NCBI RefSeq assembly: GCF_002964765.1
Contig: NZ_PQCF01000007.1
Location: 1-64,000 of the forward strand
Direction of reading: 5' to 3'
DNA length: 64,000 bases
DNA from: Pseudoalteromonas sp. T1lg88
Lineage (GTDB): Bacteria > Pseudomonadota > Gammaproteobacteria > Enterobacterales > Alteromonadaceae
The notes beneath the pieces are model-generated. The model worked only from the letters and a program-made list of their open reading frames with translations, made no database searches and was not told the origin of the DNA. This document shows, piece by piece, positions 8,754 to 19,625 of the stretch. Each line of letters begins with the position of its first letter. Position 1 is the stretch's first letter. The position numbers and the translations under genes are program-made.

Positions 8754-9725
8754 CTATGCTATCTGACTAAAAATATATCCTTGGTAGGCAAAAAATGCGA
8801 CCAGCAACATGCCTCCTTCTAACCTGTTGATGCGTCTGGCACCACGAAAGTTCAAACTCATGGCAATTAATACTATGGTCGCGGCTATCATCACCAGGGC
8901 GTCGCGGTTGGCTGCAGCCGGGTCAATCACAGCAGGGTTAAGAATGCCAGCAAGAGAAAGCACGGCAAGGATATTGAATAGGTTTGAACCGACGATATTA
9001 CCCAGGGCCAGGTCGTCTTCGTTTTTTAACACCCCGGCCACACAGGCGGCAAGCTCTGGCAAACTGGTGCCAATGGCGATAATGGTGAGGCCGATTACCA
9101 GGTCGCTAAGACCAAAGAATTGAGCGATTTCCACCGCCGAAGAAACGATAAAATGCGAACTGACCGGCAGTAGTATCAGGCCCACAACCAGCCACAGTGA
9201 GGCGGTTTTGGTGCTTACGTCTTTAGGGATTTCATCACAGGCTTCGCTGACAAAGGGGTCGTCTTCAGTATTCTTGTGCTGGCGTGAAATAACGATAAGA
9301 AAAGCGATAAAGGCGACAAAGCCGGCCAGTAGCAACCAGCCTTCTACACTGGAGAAATAGTTGTCGGTAAACATGTACCAGGCGGCCACAGAGACCACAA
9401 AAACCAAGGGCATTTCCCGTTTAAGTGTTACCGAGGACACTGACAGCGGGCGCAACAGGGCGGTGATACCCAGCACCAGCAGAATATTGGTTATATTTGA
9501 GCCCACAGCATTACCGACCGCAGTATCGGTTTTATCCGCCAGCGCCGCTGACGCCGACACCATCATTTCCGGGGCGGAAGAGCCCATAGCGACTACGGTT
9601 AAACCTATGATTAAAGCGGGTACGCCAAGGTTGCGTGCCAAAGCCGCGGCGCCAAAGACAAAACGGTCAGCACTCCAAACGAGAGCGACAAAACCGGCGA
9701 CGAGAATGGCAAAAGAAGTGAGCAT
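8754..9725 (-). CDS. yrbG: Calcium/sodium antiporter of the CaCA family (YrbG)
   Basis: Inner-membrane cation exchanger with ten predicted hydrophobic segments in two inverted halves. Each half holds an alpha-repeat with the ion-binding acidic residue: GSSAPEMMVSASA near residue 50 and GTSLPELAACVAG near residue 220. A charged cytoplasmic loop of about 30 residues separates the halves. Length is 323 (E. coli YrbG 325). It is the first gene of the minus-strand block and is divergent from mlaF, exactly as in E. coli. Substrate preference (Ca2+ versus Na+) is inferred from the family. Confidence 0.92.
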   Translation of the reverse strand: MLTSFAILVAGFVALVWSADRFVFGAAALARNLGVPALIIGLTVVAMGSSAPEMMVSASAALADKTDTAVGNAVGSNITNILLVLGITALLRPLSVSSVTLKREMPLVFVVSVAAWYMFTDNYFSSVEGWLLLAGFVAFIAFLIVISRQHKNTEDDPFVSEACDEIPKDVSTKTASLWLVVGLILLPVSSHFIVSSAVEIAQFFGLSDLVIGLTIIAIGTSLPELAACVAGVLKNEDDLALGNIVGSNLFNILAVLSLAGILNPAVIDPAAANRDALVMIAATIVLIAMSLNFRGARRINRLEGGMLLVAFFAYQGYIFSQIA

Positions 9726-9928
9726 GAGTGCAAAGCCAATGAGTTAGAAAAAATACTGGCGCAAATAGTATCAAAAGCCGTTGTAATTGTGTAAAAAAAC
9801 GCACCTAATTTGTCGTCATTACAGCTTTGTTGAATGATCTTACAAATTTTTACAGATTCTTTTTTCCCTCGGCGCAAAAAAACTTTAAAATGTCGGGTCA
9901 CATGATAGAAGAATAGTGGGAGAGCGAC
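9726..9928. promoter_or_regulatory. Divergent promoter region between yrbG and mlaF
   Basis: These 203 AT-rich bases must contain promoters for two long divergent transcripts. For mlaF, TAAAAT at 9886-9891 could be a -10 element but has no good -35 at the right distance. For yrbG nothing clear is visible. No ORF, repeat or RNA gene is seen. Confidence 0.35.
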
Positions 9929-10723
9929 TTGTCGCAACCAATCGTTGAAATCAAGGATGTTACCTTCAAACGCGCGGAGCGTGTTATCTATCAGAATATG
10001 AGCCTAACCATTCCCAAGGGGAAGATCACTGCCATTATGGGTCCCAGTGGTATAGGTAAAACCACCTTGCTGCGGCTGATCGGCGGTCAGCTCAAGCCAA
10101 ATAGTGGCGATATTCTTTTTCAAGGTCAAAGCATTCCCAGCATGAATCGCGCAGCGTTATACAAGGCGCGCACGAAAATGAGCATGCTGTTCCAAAGCGG
10201 CGCCTTATTTACCGATATGTCGGTGTACGACAATATCGCCTTTCCACTGCGCGAGCATACCCAGCTAAGCGAAGAATTAATCCGTCTTATTGTCTTAATG
10301 AAGCTGCAAGCCGTGGGTTTACGTGGTGCTAAAGACTTAATGCCCGCAGAGCTCTCTGGTGGCATGGCCCGTCGTGCCGCACTAGCGCGCGCTATCGCCC
10401 TGGACCCGGAATTCATCATGTACGACGAGCCGTTCGCTGGGCAAGACCCTATTTCCATGGGCGTGCTGGTGAAGTTGATCCGCTCGCTTAACAATGTTCT
10501 TGGGCTGTCGTCCTTAATCGTTACTCATGATGTGCCCGAGGTAATGAGCATCGCCGATCACGTGATTATCATCGCTGAAAAAGGGGTGATAGGTTGTGGC
10601 AGCCCGGATGAGCTGCGCAAGCATGAGTCGCCTCTGGTGCAGCAATTTTTACAGGGCTTATCCGATGGTCCTGTGCCATTTCATTTTGATGCTCAGCCTT
10701 ATGAACAGGAGTTAATGTCATAA
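9929..10723 (+). CDS. mlaF: Phospholipid transport ATPase MlaF
   Basis: ATPase of the MlaFEDB complex, which maintains outer-membrane lipid asymmetry. Walker A is GPSGIGKT at residues 39-46, the signature is [14 protein letters not shown], and Walker B is [13 protein letters not shown]. The C-terminal tail DGPVPFHF is the MlaF-specific extension that contacts MlaB of the neighbouring subunit. The start is a TTG at 9929-9931: GGGAG lies about 7 bases upstream and no in-frame ATG fits the family start. It heads the operon mlaFEDCB-ibaG-murA. Confidence 0.95.
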   Translation: MSQPIVEIKDVTFKRAERVIYQNMSLTIPKGKITAIMGPSGIGKTTLLRLIGGQLKPNSGDILFQGQSIPSMNRAALYKARTKMSMLFQSGALFTDMSVYDNIAFPLREHTQLSEELIRLIVLMKLQAVGLRGAKDLMPAELSGGMARRAALARAIALDPEFIMYDEPFAGQDPISMGVLVKLIRSLNNVLGLSSLIVTHDVPEVMSIADHVIIIAEKGVIGCGSPDELRKHESPLVQQFLQGLSDGPVPFHFDAQPYEQELMS

Positions 10724-11511
10724 TGTCAGCCTTGCTCGAGTTTTGGCAGCGCCTGGGGCATAAAACCCTGAGCCGCTTCGCCTCTATGGGCCGTGCTACC
10801 TATATGTTGTTAGGTGCTTTAATAAGCATGCCTAACTTTCGTAAGGGCACGCCGCTGCTGATCCGCCAGCTTTACATGGTGGGTTTCTTATCTCTGATTA
10901 TTATTGTGGTATCCGGCTTGTTTATCGGCATGGTATTAGCGTTGCAAGGTCATACCGTGTTGGTGGATTATGGCGCCGAAGACAGTTTGGGGCCCTTGGT
11001 GGCACTGAGCTTATTGCGTGAATTAGGCCCTGTGGTTACAGCGCTATTGTTCGCCGGGCGTGCCGGCAGTGCGTTAACTGCAGAAATTGGATTAATGAAG
11101 GCCACCGAACAGCTTACGAGTCTGGAAATGATGGCGGTGGACCCTTTGAAACGGGTTATTGCACCGCGCTTTTGGGCGGGCATGATCAGCATGCCAGCGC
11201 TGGCACTCATCTTCTCTGCGGTGGCCATTTTAGGGGCGCATTTAGTCGGCGTTGATTGGCTTGGCGTTGACCGCGGTAGTTTCTGGTCAATTATGCAATC
11301 GCAGGTGTCGTTCGAGAAAGACATACTCAACGGCATCATTAAAAGCTGTGTATTTGCCTTAGTGGTGACCTGGATAGCCTTGTACAAGGGTTATGACTGC
11401 GTCCCCACATCGGAAGGGATCAGCAAAGCGACAACGGAAACCGTTGTCCATTCTTCACTGGCCGTGCTTGGCTTCGATTTTATTTTGACCGCCGTGATGT
11501 TTGGCGGCTAA
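10723..11511 (+). CDS. mlaE: Phospholipid transport permease MlaE
   Basis: Integral membrane permease of the Mla ABC transporter (MlaE/DUF140 family). It is 262 residues with five to six hydrophobic segments and the conserved stretches REGLGPVVT-like ([19 protein letters not shown]) and [11 protein letters not shown]. The ATG shares its A with the mlaF stop codon (TAATG), implying coupled translation. It pairs with MlaD in the inner membrane. Confidence 0.95.
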   Translation: MSALLEFWQRLGHKTLSRFASMGRATYMLLGALISMPNFRKGTPLLIRQLYMVGFLSLIIIVVSGLFIGMVLALQGHTVLVDYGAEDSLGPLVALSLLRELGPVVTALLFAGRAGSALTAEIGLMKATEQLTSLEMMAVDPLKRVIAPRFWAGMISMPALALIFSAVAILGAHLVGVDWLGVDRGSFWSIMQSQVSFEKDILNGIIKSCVFALVVTWIALYKGYDCVPTSEGISKATTETVVHSSLAVLGFDFILTAVMFGG

Positions 11512-11523
11512 AGGATTAACACC

Positions 11524-12078
11524 ATGAATTCGAGAAAAATTGAAATTTTGGTCGGCTTGTTTGTCTCTCTGGGCATTGCCGCGCTTGTTATGCTGGCGCT
11601 CAAGGTAGCCAATGCGGGTTTAAGCGGCAGCAATGGCACTTATTCATTGCAGGCTAAGTTTGAAAATATAGGATCACTAAAATCTCGTGCACCTATCAAG
11701 GTGGGCGGGGTGGTTATCGGCCGTGTCGAAACCATTCAGGTGCACCCGAGTGAGTTTGTGCCTGTGGTCTATATGGCCATAGATAACGCCTATGAATGTA
11801 AGTTTTCCGATGCCACTTCGGTATCGATTTTGACCTCGGGAATCTTAGGTGAGCAATACTTGGGCCTTAACCCGGTTATTGCCAGCAACCAAGCGCAGCA
11901 GGCCTGTTTGGGTAATGCTGTGGCCGAGTCGCAACAAGATGATGAGTTATCAATTGACGCCATCTTTGGCGTGCAGTCAAAAGCGTTAAAGGACGGCGAT
12001 ATGATCACCGATACCAAGTCTGCCTTGGTGTTGGAAGAGCTAATCGGCCAGTTTCTATTCAATCAAGGTAGCGAGTAG
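11524..12078 (+). CDS. mlaD: Mla complex MCE-domain protein MlaD
   Basis: MlaD has one N-terminal membrane anchor (about residues 8-27) and a periplasmic MCE domain (about 38-115, with FENIGSLKSRAPIKVGGV) that forms a hexameric lipid ring on MlaE. The C-terminal region to residue 184 is the helical part that lines the pore (E. coli MlaD 183 residues). It is 12 bases after mlaE. Confidence 0.95.
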   Translation: MNSRKIEILVGLFVSLGIAALVMLALKVANAGLSGSNGTYSLQAKFENIGSLKSRAPIKVGGVVIGRVETIQVHPSEFVPVVYMAIDNAYECKFSDATSVSILTSGILGEQYLGLNPVIASNQAQQACLGNAVAESQQDDELSIDAIFGVQSKALKDGDMITDTKSALVLEELIGQFLFNQGSE

Positions 12079-12084
12079 GTAGTT

Positions 12085-12761
12085 ATGGATAAGGTTTTCA
12101 GTTTCGTAGCAGGATTAGTTTTGCTGCTAGCCCCTCAGGCGCAGGCGGTGGAAGTTGATTTAAGCGACCCATATAAAATGGTGCGCCAGGTTGCAGATCA
12201 AACCTTTAAGCGTATCGAACATGACCAAAGCAAGATTGCCGCCGATAAAGAGCATCTAAAGGTGATAGTGGAAGAAGAGCTTCTTCCTTATGTCGATTAT
12301 AAGTATGCCTCTTATCGCGTGCTGGCGAGCTATATTCAAAAGGCGCGTAATATCGAAGACCCTGAGGAGAAAAAGCAGGCCATCGAAAATATTAAGCGCT
12401 TTATGGATGTGTTTAAGGATTATCTGGTAGCCACTTATGCCGGTGTATTTACCCAATACACTAACCAAACCGTGGAATTCGACAGTGCGAAAGAGTTCGG
12501 TAGCGATACTGTGGTAGTGGTAAAAACCACGATTAAAGATCCGGGTAAGCCAGACATTGATATTGGCTTTAAAGTGCGTAAGGATAATAGCAATCAGTGG
12601 CGCCTTATGACATGATAGCCGAAGGCATTAGTTTGCTTGATGCCAAACAAAGTGAGCTGCATGGTATTTTACGCCAGGAAGGCATTGAACATGTCATTGA
12701 TTTACTAGAGAAGAAAAGTAAACTGCCAGTTCAGTTTCGTGGTGAAGGTGGCAATGAGTAG
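12085..12761 (+). CDS. mlaC: Periplasmic phospholipid-binding protein MlaC, interrupted by a -1 frameshift
   Basis: MlaC shuttles phospholipid between the outer-membrane MlaA and MlaD. Residues 1-22 are a signal peptide (cut after AQA), then the Tol-Tol_Ttg2 domain. The zero-frame reading stops at 12613-12615 after 176 residues, too short for the family (about 210). At base 12606 a shift back by one base restores the family end: Y-D-M-I-A-E-G-I-S-L-L continues through SELHGILRQEG to a TAG at 12759-12761, giving about 226 residues. CGCCTTATGAC would read correctly as CGCCTTTATGAC, so one T is missing from a T run. This is either a sequence error or a recent inactivation; the downstream part shows no decay. 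The restored stop overlaps the mlaB start, which supports the longer frame. Confidence 0.85.
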
Positions 12762-13047
12762 CCTGACCTTATCACAACAAAGTGATGACCAATTTACACT
12801 TAGCGGTGAATTAACCCGATATAGTGTTGCCGATAAGACCTTGGTACAGCAGCTGCTCGCCAGTGGCAGTACAAAGGTAGCACTGGATTTAAATGACGTT
12901 AGTCACGTTGATACCGCTGGGTTGGCCTGGTTATTAGACAGCTTGTCGCAGCTTCATAAGCAAGGTAAAGAGTTGCGATTACAGCATATCCCTGAACAGC
13001 TGCAAAAGTTGATGCAACTGGGTCAGGTCGACAAAATTTTTGAGTGA
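12754..13047 (+). CDS. mlaB: STAS-domain protein MlaB
   Basis: MlaB is a small cytoplasmic STAS protein that binds MlaF and is required for transporter assembly. It is 97 residues and the STAS core motif is HVDTAGLAWLLDSL, with the Thr that matters in E. coli. I chose the ATG at 12754 (AAGGTGG just upstream, overlapping the frameshift-corrected mlaC stop) over an in-frame GTG at 12739. It ends four bases before the ibaG start. Confidence 0.92.
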   Translation: MSSLTLSQQSDDQFTLSGELTRYSVADKTLVQQLLASGSTKVALDLNDVSHVDTAGLAWLLDSLSQLHKQGKELRLQHIPEQLQKLMQLGQVDKIFE

Positions 13048-13052
13048 GAGTA

Positions 13053-14581
<1,529 letters not shown>

Positions 14582-14591
14582 CTGCGAACAT

Positions 14592-14621
14592 AAAAAAAGC
14601 TGCCTGATGGCAGCTTTTTTT
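14592..14621. terminator. Bidirectional terminator between murA and degS
   Basis: Stem AAAAAAAGCTGCC with its complement, loop TGAT, and a T tract to 14623. The A tract on the other side allows it to stop degS transcription from the minus strand as well. The two genes converge here. Confidence 0.88.
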
Positions 14622-14635
14622 TTATATCAATAGCA

Positions 14636-15718
14636 TTACATGCGAGTTTCCAGCTCGGCCACGGTAACCGTAAGCTTATGTAGTTCGCCATCGCGGTAGA
14701 GTTCAACCTCCAGCTCGGTGCCCGGGTTGGTATTGGCAATACGCTCTAGGCTTTGCTGTATATTGCTGACCGAGTGGCCACCCATACGAATAACTATATC
14801 GCCTTCTTTTATACCCGCCTGCCAAGCCGGCCCAAGGGGGTCGAGCTTATTAATGCGCATGCCAGCTATGGCCATCTTATTATTGGTGACATCGCGCCCT
14901 TGTTTATCTACGGCTGTGACATCCATACCCATATAACCGCGCACCACACGGCCGTAGCGGATCAACTTATCCATCACGTCTTTGGCCAAGGAGTAGGGCA
15001 CAGCAAAAAAGATCCCTTGAATATCCAGGTTGCTACGGGTTTTAAACTGGGCCGAGGTAATACCCACCAGATCGCCATGGGAATTAACCAGGGCGCCCCC
15101 CGAGTTACCGACGTTGATGGCGGCATCCATTTGTAACAGGCTTGAGTGTGAGCTGTCGGTGAGTCGCTGCTTACCCGTGGCACTGATAATGCCCTGGGTA
15201 ATGGTTTGCCCGAGATTTAAGGGGTTACCTATAGCCAGGACCACATCGCCAACCTGGGGGGAAAAGGTTTCATCAATGGGAATGGTAGGCAGGCTTTGTG
15301 CGTTTATCTTTAACAGGGCCAGATCGGTGACGGTATCAAAACCCACCAGTTGCACATCACTAAAGTGGCGGCCATCGCTGAGCATCACCATGATCACATC
15401 GGCGCTATTGATAACATGGTAGTTGGTAAGAATATAACCATCTGCGCTCATTACTACGCCGGAGCCAATTTCCGATACCGTGCTTTGTTGCTGCATGTAA
15501 CGGGGTTGAGTAGAAATGCGTTCGGAATAAACCGTGACCACGGCGGGTGCGGCGCGTTTTACGGCAGTGGCATAGCTCATATGTGAGCCGCTAAAGCCGT
15601 CGCTTGCCAACATTGGCAGTAAGGCATCCCGCAGCGAGGGTGTGGCCAGCACCATAATAAAGGCGAGCCCCAAACCGCTCAGCAGCGGCACGAGCACAAA
15701 TCTGATTTGTTTTAGCAC
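14636..15718 (-). CDS. degS: Site-1 protease DegS
   Basis: Membrane-anchored periplasmic serine protease that cuts RseA after sensing misfolded outer-membrane porins, starting the sigma-E response. One N-terminal membrane helix (about residues 7-27). The catalytic triad is H101 (TNYHVINSA), D132 (DTVTDLALL) and S206 (GNSGGALVN). There is one PDZ domain (about 260-350) and the 360-residue length fits DegS rather than DegP/Q. The start is GTG. It lies downstream of degQ in the same direction, as in E. coli. Confidence 0.95.
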   Translation of the reverse strand: MLKQIRFVLVPLLSGLGLAFIMVLATPSLRDALLPMLASDGFSGSHMSYATAVKRAAPAVVTVYSERISTQPRYMQQQSTVSEIGSGVVMSADGYILTNYHVINSADVIMVMLSDGRHFSDVQLVGFDTVTDLALLKINAQSLPTIPIDETFSPQVGDVVLAIGNPLNLGQTITQGIISATGKQRLTDSSHSSLLQMDAAINVGNSGGALVNSHGDLVGITSAQFKTRSNLDIQGIFFAVPYSLAKDVMDKLIRYGRVVRGYMGMDVTAVDKQGRDVTNNKMAIAGMRINKLDPLGPAWQAGIKEGDIVIRMGGHSVSNIQQSLERIANTNPGTELEVELYRDGELHKLTVTVAELETRM

Positions 15719-15772
15719 GAAATTAATAATTATTATTAGTTTGTTGAGCTAACAATGATGGCACAGAAGTAA

Positions 15773-15798
15773 CAACAGCGGCAAGGGCGCCGCTGTTG
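15773..15798 (-). terminator. Hairpin between degQ and degS, possible degQ terminator or attenuator
   Basis: Perfect 10-bp stem CAACAGCGGC with its complement around a six-base loop. Read from the minus strand it follows the degQ stop by 25 bases but is followed only by a short T-rich stretch, so termination may be partial and degS may be reached by read-through. Confidence 0.5.
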
Positions 15799-15822
15799 AA
15801 TTGTTGCAAGTCGAGGTGGTGC

Positions 15823-17175
15823 TTACTGAATCGGAGCGAAGAAGGTGCTGTTACCGCGGCGCACTACAAGCACTATATTGCCTTTAATATCGGCTATGGT
15901 GCTGGACAGCTCTCGCACTGTTTCTACGCGCTGGCGATTCACCTGAGTGATGATATCGCCTTCCTCTAAGCCGATACGGGCGGCAACCGAGCGGGGATCG
16001 ACGCTATTGACTATCACGCCTTTGACGCCGTTGCGTTTGCCCGACTCAAGCTCGGCACCGGCCAGTGCCGGGTGCACTTCCGCCGCTTCTTTGGCGATAT
16101 CACCGGCGGCGGCCAGGGTGACGTCCACTTCGATTTCATCGCCGTCACGATAGAGGCCGATTTCCACTTTCTTACCTTCGCCCAGGGTCGCTATTTTACC
16201 CTGTAGCTCCTGGAAGCTGCGTATATCATTGCCATTGACGCTGATGATCACATCGCCCGCCTTGATACCGGCCTTTTCAGCGGCCGAGTCTTCGACCACG
16301 CGCTCAACCATGGCGCCGCGCTTCACATCAAGATCCAGGGCTTCGGCGTAACCGGCATCCAGCGTGCGTCCGGAGATCCCCAGCGAGCCACGGCGTACCT
16401 GGCCAAACTCAATGATCTGATCGACCAAGTTCTTCATCATATTTGAAGGAATGGCAAAGCCGATGCCCACGTTGCCACCTGAGGCGCCGAGGATGGCGGT
16501 GTTGATGCCGATCAGCTCGCCCTTAAGGTTCACCAAGGCACCACCAGAGTTACCCTGGTTGATGGCGGCATCGGTTTGAATAAAGTCTTCGTATCCTTCA
16601 ATATTGAGGCCGCTACGGCCAAGAGCACTGACAATGCCCGAGGTGACCGTGTGACTTAAACCAAAGGGGTTGCCTATGGCCACGGAGAAGTCGCCGACGC
16701 GCAGCTTGTCTGAGTCGGCCAGTTTAATTTCGGTCAGGTCTTTGCCTTCGATTTGCAACAGGGCGATATCCGACTCTTTATCGGCGCCAATCAACTTGGC
16801 GGCAAATTCACGGCCGTCTTCTAAGGTCACCAGCATTTCTTCGGCATCGTCGATAACATGGTTGTTGGTAACTATATAACCGTCATCGGCATCTATGATC
16901 ACGCCTGAGCCTAAGCCGCTAAAAGGGCGCTTTTGCGAGCGAGGCTGAGGGCGACCAAAGAAGAAGTCGAATGGGTCGACACGACCACGGACTTCCTTGG
17001 AACCTGAAACGCGAATACTAACAACGCCAGGCGTTACGCGCTCTAGCATAGGCGCTAGGGTGGGAAGTTGTTGACCATCAACGGCAACGGGTAATTTTGC
17101 CTCGGCAAGGCCGGGCTGCATAAAAAATGTGGCCGATAAAATTGCGGCACTGAGAACTGATAACTTCATTTTCAT
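15823..17175 (-). CDS. degQ: Periplasmic serine endoprotease DegQ/DegP
   Basis: HtrA-family protease/chaperone of the periplasm. A signal peptide (about residues 1-26, cut after GLAEA-like end) precedes the protease domain with H106 (TNNHVIDDA), D136 (KESDIALLQ) and S210 (GNSGGALVN), then two PDZ domains (about 250-345 and 365-450). Two PDZ domains and 450 residues fit DegQ or DegP. DegQ is chosen because it stands next to degS and has the shorter LA loop after VDPFDFFFG. The ATG at 17175 is preferred to a TTG six codons upstream. Confidence 0.9.
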   Translation of the reverse strand: MKMKLSVLSAAILSATFFMQPGLAEAKLPVAVDGQQLPTLAPMLERVTPGVVSIRVSGSKEVRGRVDPFDFFFGRPQPRSQKRPFSGLGSGVIIDADDGYIVTNNHVIDDAEEMLVTLEDGREFAAKLIGADKESDIALLQIEGKDLTEIKLADSDKLRVGDFSVAIGNPFGLSHTVTSGIVSALGRSGLNIEGYEDFIQTDAAINQGNSGGALVNLKGELIGINTAILGASGGNVGIGFAIPSNMMKNLVDQIIEFGQVRRGSLGISGRTLDAGYAEALDLDVKRGAMVERVVEDSAAEKAGIKAGDVIISVNGNDIRSFQELQGKIATLGEGKKVEIGLYRDGDEIEVDVTLAAAGDIAKEAAEVHPALAGAELESGKRNGVKGVIVNSVDPRSVAARIGLEEGDIITQVNRQRVETVRELSSTIADIKGNIVLVVRRGNSTFFAPIQ

Positions 17176-17295
17176 AGTATAGACAAACTCCAAAAGAGAG
17201 GGCCGCGAAGCAGCCCGGTACCTATAAAGCTATTTTCTATACTGACTATGGGGATGCTAAATTAGTTCCTCAAGGGTAGAACGACTGCTTATTTA

Positions 17296-17748
17296 TCAAG
17301 CAGATTGTCTTTGTTCAACATCCTTTTTCTCGCCTCGAAACAGTCCGGATTCACCGGCGGCATAGTCGGCCGGCTGGCTGTCATGGACTATGTTGCTGGA
17401 GTGGCGCTCTGGACGCTGACTTAATGATGCCTGCAGTTGTTCCGTGGTTTCTTTAGAGAAAAACGGCTGGCTCTCACCCAGGTCCTTTTTGCTCAGCAAT
17501 AAATGGTCGCTTTGCTGCACATGATGAGCCAACTGCTCATAGTTGTCTTTTAATTTATTGATCAGTCTATTAGTGCTATCCAAGTGGTCAGCGACGTCCT
17601 GGCGATATTGTTCCAGCTCGTTTTGTGCTTTTTCAGCTTGTTGCTCTAATTCTTCCTGCTTAAAGCGTTTTTTTGTAAACAAGCCACCAACAAAGAAGCT
17701 GCCAATGGCAATAATGATTACAACTCCAATCCAAGTAATAGTGGACAT
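17296..17748 (-). CDS. zapG: Division-associated membrane protein ZapG (YhcB, DUF1043)
   Basis: One N-terminal membrane helix (residues 6-24) is followed by a basic patch and a long Gln/Glu-rich coiled coil (about 30-85), the layout of the YhcB/DUF1043 family linked to cell-envelope growth and division. The protein is 150 residues, somewhat longer than E. coli (132), with a polar low-complexity tail. It is divergent from zapE, the same neighbourhood as in E. coli (yhcB-yhcM). Confidence 0.88.
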   Translation of the reverse strand: MSTITWIGVVIIIAIGSFFVGGLFTKKRFKQEELEQQAEKAQNELEQYRQDVADHLDSTNRLINKLKDNYEQLAHHVQQSDHLLLSKKDLGESQPFFSKETTEQLQASLSQRPERHSSNIVHDSQPADYAAGESGLFRGEKKDVEQRQSA

Positions 17749-17848
17749 AGATTTCCCCTTCTGAAAACTTTCTTAGCCAAATATACGCTTTGTTATGAGC
17801 CGTGTTAAGATAGCGCGAAAATTTACCTCTTTGTACGCCGTTACTATC

Positions 17849-18937
17849 ATGACTCCTTGGCAAAAATACCAACAAGACTTACTGCGTGACGACTTTCTCT
17901 ATGATGCCGCTCAGGAAAATGCCGTTAGGCACCTGCAAAGGCTATTCGATGATATGGTCGCGCAACCACCCAAGCCGGCCGGTTTATTCGCAAGACTCTT
18001 TTCTAAGGATAGCACGAAGACCATTAAAGGGCTTTATTTTTGGGGTGGTGTTGGTCGTGGTAAGACCTACCTGGTAGATACCTTTTATGAGGCTTTGCCA
18101 ACGGAACGTAAAATGCGTGTGCACTTCCACCGTTTTATGCACCGGGTGCATCATGAATTAAAGCAATTACAAGAGGTTAAGAACCCTCTTTTGGTGGTGG
18201 CCGATAAGCTTAAAAGTGAAACGGATATCATCTGTTTTGATGAGTTTTTCGTCCAAGATATCACCGATGCCATGCTTTTGGGGGGCTTAATGGAGGCCTT
18301 GTTCGAGCGTGGCATCATCTTGGTGGCAACCTCGAATATAGTGCCAGATGAGTTATATAAAAATGGCCTGCAACGAGCGCGCTTTTTACCCGCTATTGAG
18401 TTGGTTAAGGCTAATACCGAGGTGGTGAATGTAGACTCAGGTGTTGATTATCGTTTGCGTACGCTCGAGCAGGCGGAGATCTTCCACAGTCCTCTAGATG
18501 AGCAGGCGGATAAAAACCTCTTTGCTTATTTTGAGCAGCTCTCTCCAGAGCCCGGGCGCGCCAATGAAGAGATTGAAATCGAAGGGCGAATGATAGGCAC
18601 CCGTATGGTCAGCGACTGTATCGTGATGTTTGATTTTGAGCAGCTTTGCGAAAGTGCACGGTCTCAGGTCGACTATATGGAAATCTCCCGTCTTTATAAC
18701 ACTGTTTTGTTGGCCAATGTTAAGCAGATGGGCCAGCATAATGATGATGCGGCGCGCCGTTTTATCGCTCTGGTCGATGAATTCTATGAACGTAATGTAA
18801 CCTTGATCATCTCTGCCGAAGCGCCAATAGAGCAGCTTTACAGCAGTGGTCGGTTGAACTTTGAGTTTAAGCGTTGTGTTAGTCGTTTGCAGGAAATGCA
18901 GTCGCACGAATACCTAAAACGCCCTCATTTGGCCTGA
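17849..18937 (+). CDS. zapE: Cell division AAA+ ATPase ZapE
   Basis: ZapE (YhcM, AFG1-like ATPase) interacts with FtsZ in E. coli. Walker A is GGVGRGKT, Walker B is IICFDEFFVQDITDAM, and ATSN plus ARFLPAI further along are AAA+ sensor regions. The ATG at 17849 (MTPWQKYQQD) gives 362 residues and aligns with the family. An ATG at 17795 would add 18 residues that lack family similarity, though neither start has a strong ribosome site. The C-terminal RCVSRLQEMQS is highly conserved. Confidence 0.92.
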   Translation: MTPWQKYQQDLLRDDFLYDAAQENAVRHLQRLFDDMVAQPPKPAGLFARLFSKDSTKTIKGLYFWGGVGRGKTYLVDTFYEALPTERKMRVHFHRFMHRVHHELKQLQEVKNPLLVVADKLKSETDIICFDEFFVQDITDAMLLGGLMEALFERGIILVATSNIVPDELYKNGLQRARFLPAIELVKANTEVVNVDSGVDYRLRTLEQAEIFHSPLDEQADKNLFAYFEQLSPEPGRANEEIEIEGRMIGTRMVSDCIVMFDFEQLCESARSQVDYMEISRLYNTVLLANVKQMGQHNDDAARRFIALVDEFYERNVTLIISAEAPIEQLYSSGRLNFEFKRCVSRLQEMQSHEYLKRPHLA

Positions 18938-19023
18938 TCTTAGCGGCGCGTTTTGGTGCCGCCACTTCGACCCCTTAAAGGCGCGCAAAAAAACAGCTAA
19001 GCAGTAGTAATTCCCTATTTTCT

Positions 19024-19183
19024 TTGCTATACTCCCGCGCCTACCACTTGCCGTTCTACCTCGGTTCGTTTAGCCACTACTGAGGGTTAAGTCTTAAACT
19101 CGAAGGGGTTGAAGCATATTTAATAGAGCAGCAGAAAAATTTCTGCTTGTGGTTTTATAATTGTAAACATTGGATTTTTATAA
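19024..19183 (+). promoter_or_regulatory. rplM promoter and structured leader, possible L13 autoregulation site
   Basis: An extended -10 TGC-TATACT-like element (TTTGCTATACT, hexamer 19028-19033) is followed by a GC-rich discriminator (CCCGCGCC), typical of stringently controlled ribosomal promoters. The leader of about 140 bases can form at least two hairpins: CTTAAACTC/GGGTTGAAG with a GAAG loop (about 19093-19114) and GCAGAAA/TTTCTGC (19131-19146). In E. coli L13 represses its own mRNA through the leader, so a similar role is possible here; that is inference. Confidence 0.5.
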
Positions 19184-19612
19184 ATGAAAACGTTTGTTGC
19201 TAAGCCAGAATCAGTAAAACGTGACTGGTACGTAGTTGACGCTGAAGGTAAAACTTTAGGTCGTATCGCTACTGAGATCGCTCGTCGCCTACGCGGTAAG
19301 CATAAAGCTGAGTACACTCCTCATGTTGACACTGGTGATTACATCATCGTTATCAACGCGGAAAAAGTAACCGTAACTGGTAACAAGACTCAGGACAAAA
19401 TGTACTACGCGCACACTGGCTTCCCAGGTGGCCTTAAGTCTATCAACTTCGAGAAACTTCAAGCTAAAAAGCCTGAAATGATCATCGAAAAAGCTGTTAA
19501 AGGCATGCTTCCACGCGGTCCTCTTGGCCGTGCAATGTACCGTAAACTTAAAGTTTACGCAGGTACCGAGCATAACCACGCTGCACAACAGCCTCAGGTT
19601 CTAGACATTTAA
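19184..19612 (+). CDS. rplM: 50S ribosomal protein L13
   Basis: L13, an early-assembly protein of the large subunit. It is 142 residues (E. coli 142) with the conserved motifs [16 protein letters not shown] and [15 protein letters not shown]. Codon use is strongly biased to the codons of highly expressed genes, like rpsI next to it. It starts the L13-S9 operon; rpsI follows 13 bases later. Confidence 0.98.
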   Translation: MKTFVAKPESVKRDWYVVDAEGKTLGRIATEIARRLRGKHKAEYTPHVDTGDYIIVINAEKVTVTGNKTQDKMYYAHTGFPGGLKSINFEKLQAKKPEMIIEKAVKGMLPRGPLGRAMYRKLKVYAGTEHNHAAQQPQVLDI

Positions 19613-19625
19613 GGAGCACTAACTC

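Noticed and set aside
12600-12620. Programmed -1 frameshifting in mlaC
   Set aside because: No X-XXY-YYZ slippery heptamer or stimulatory structure is evident, and no frameshifting is known for this family. A missing base explains it better.
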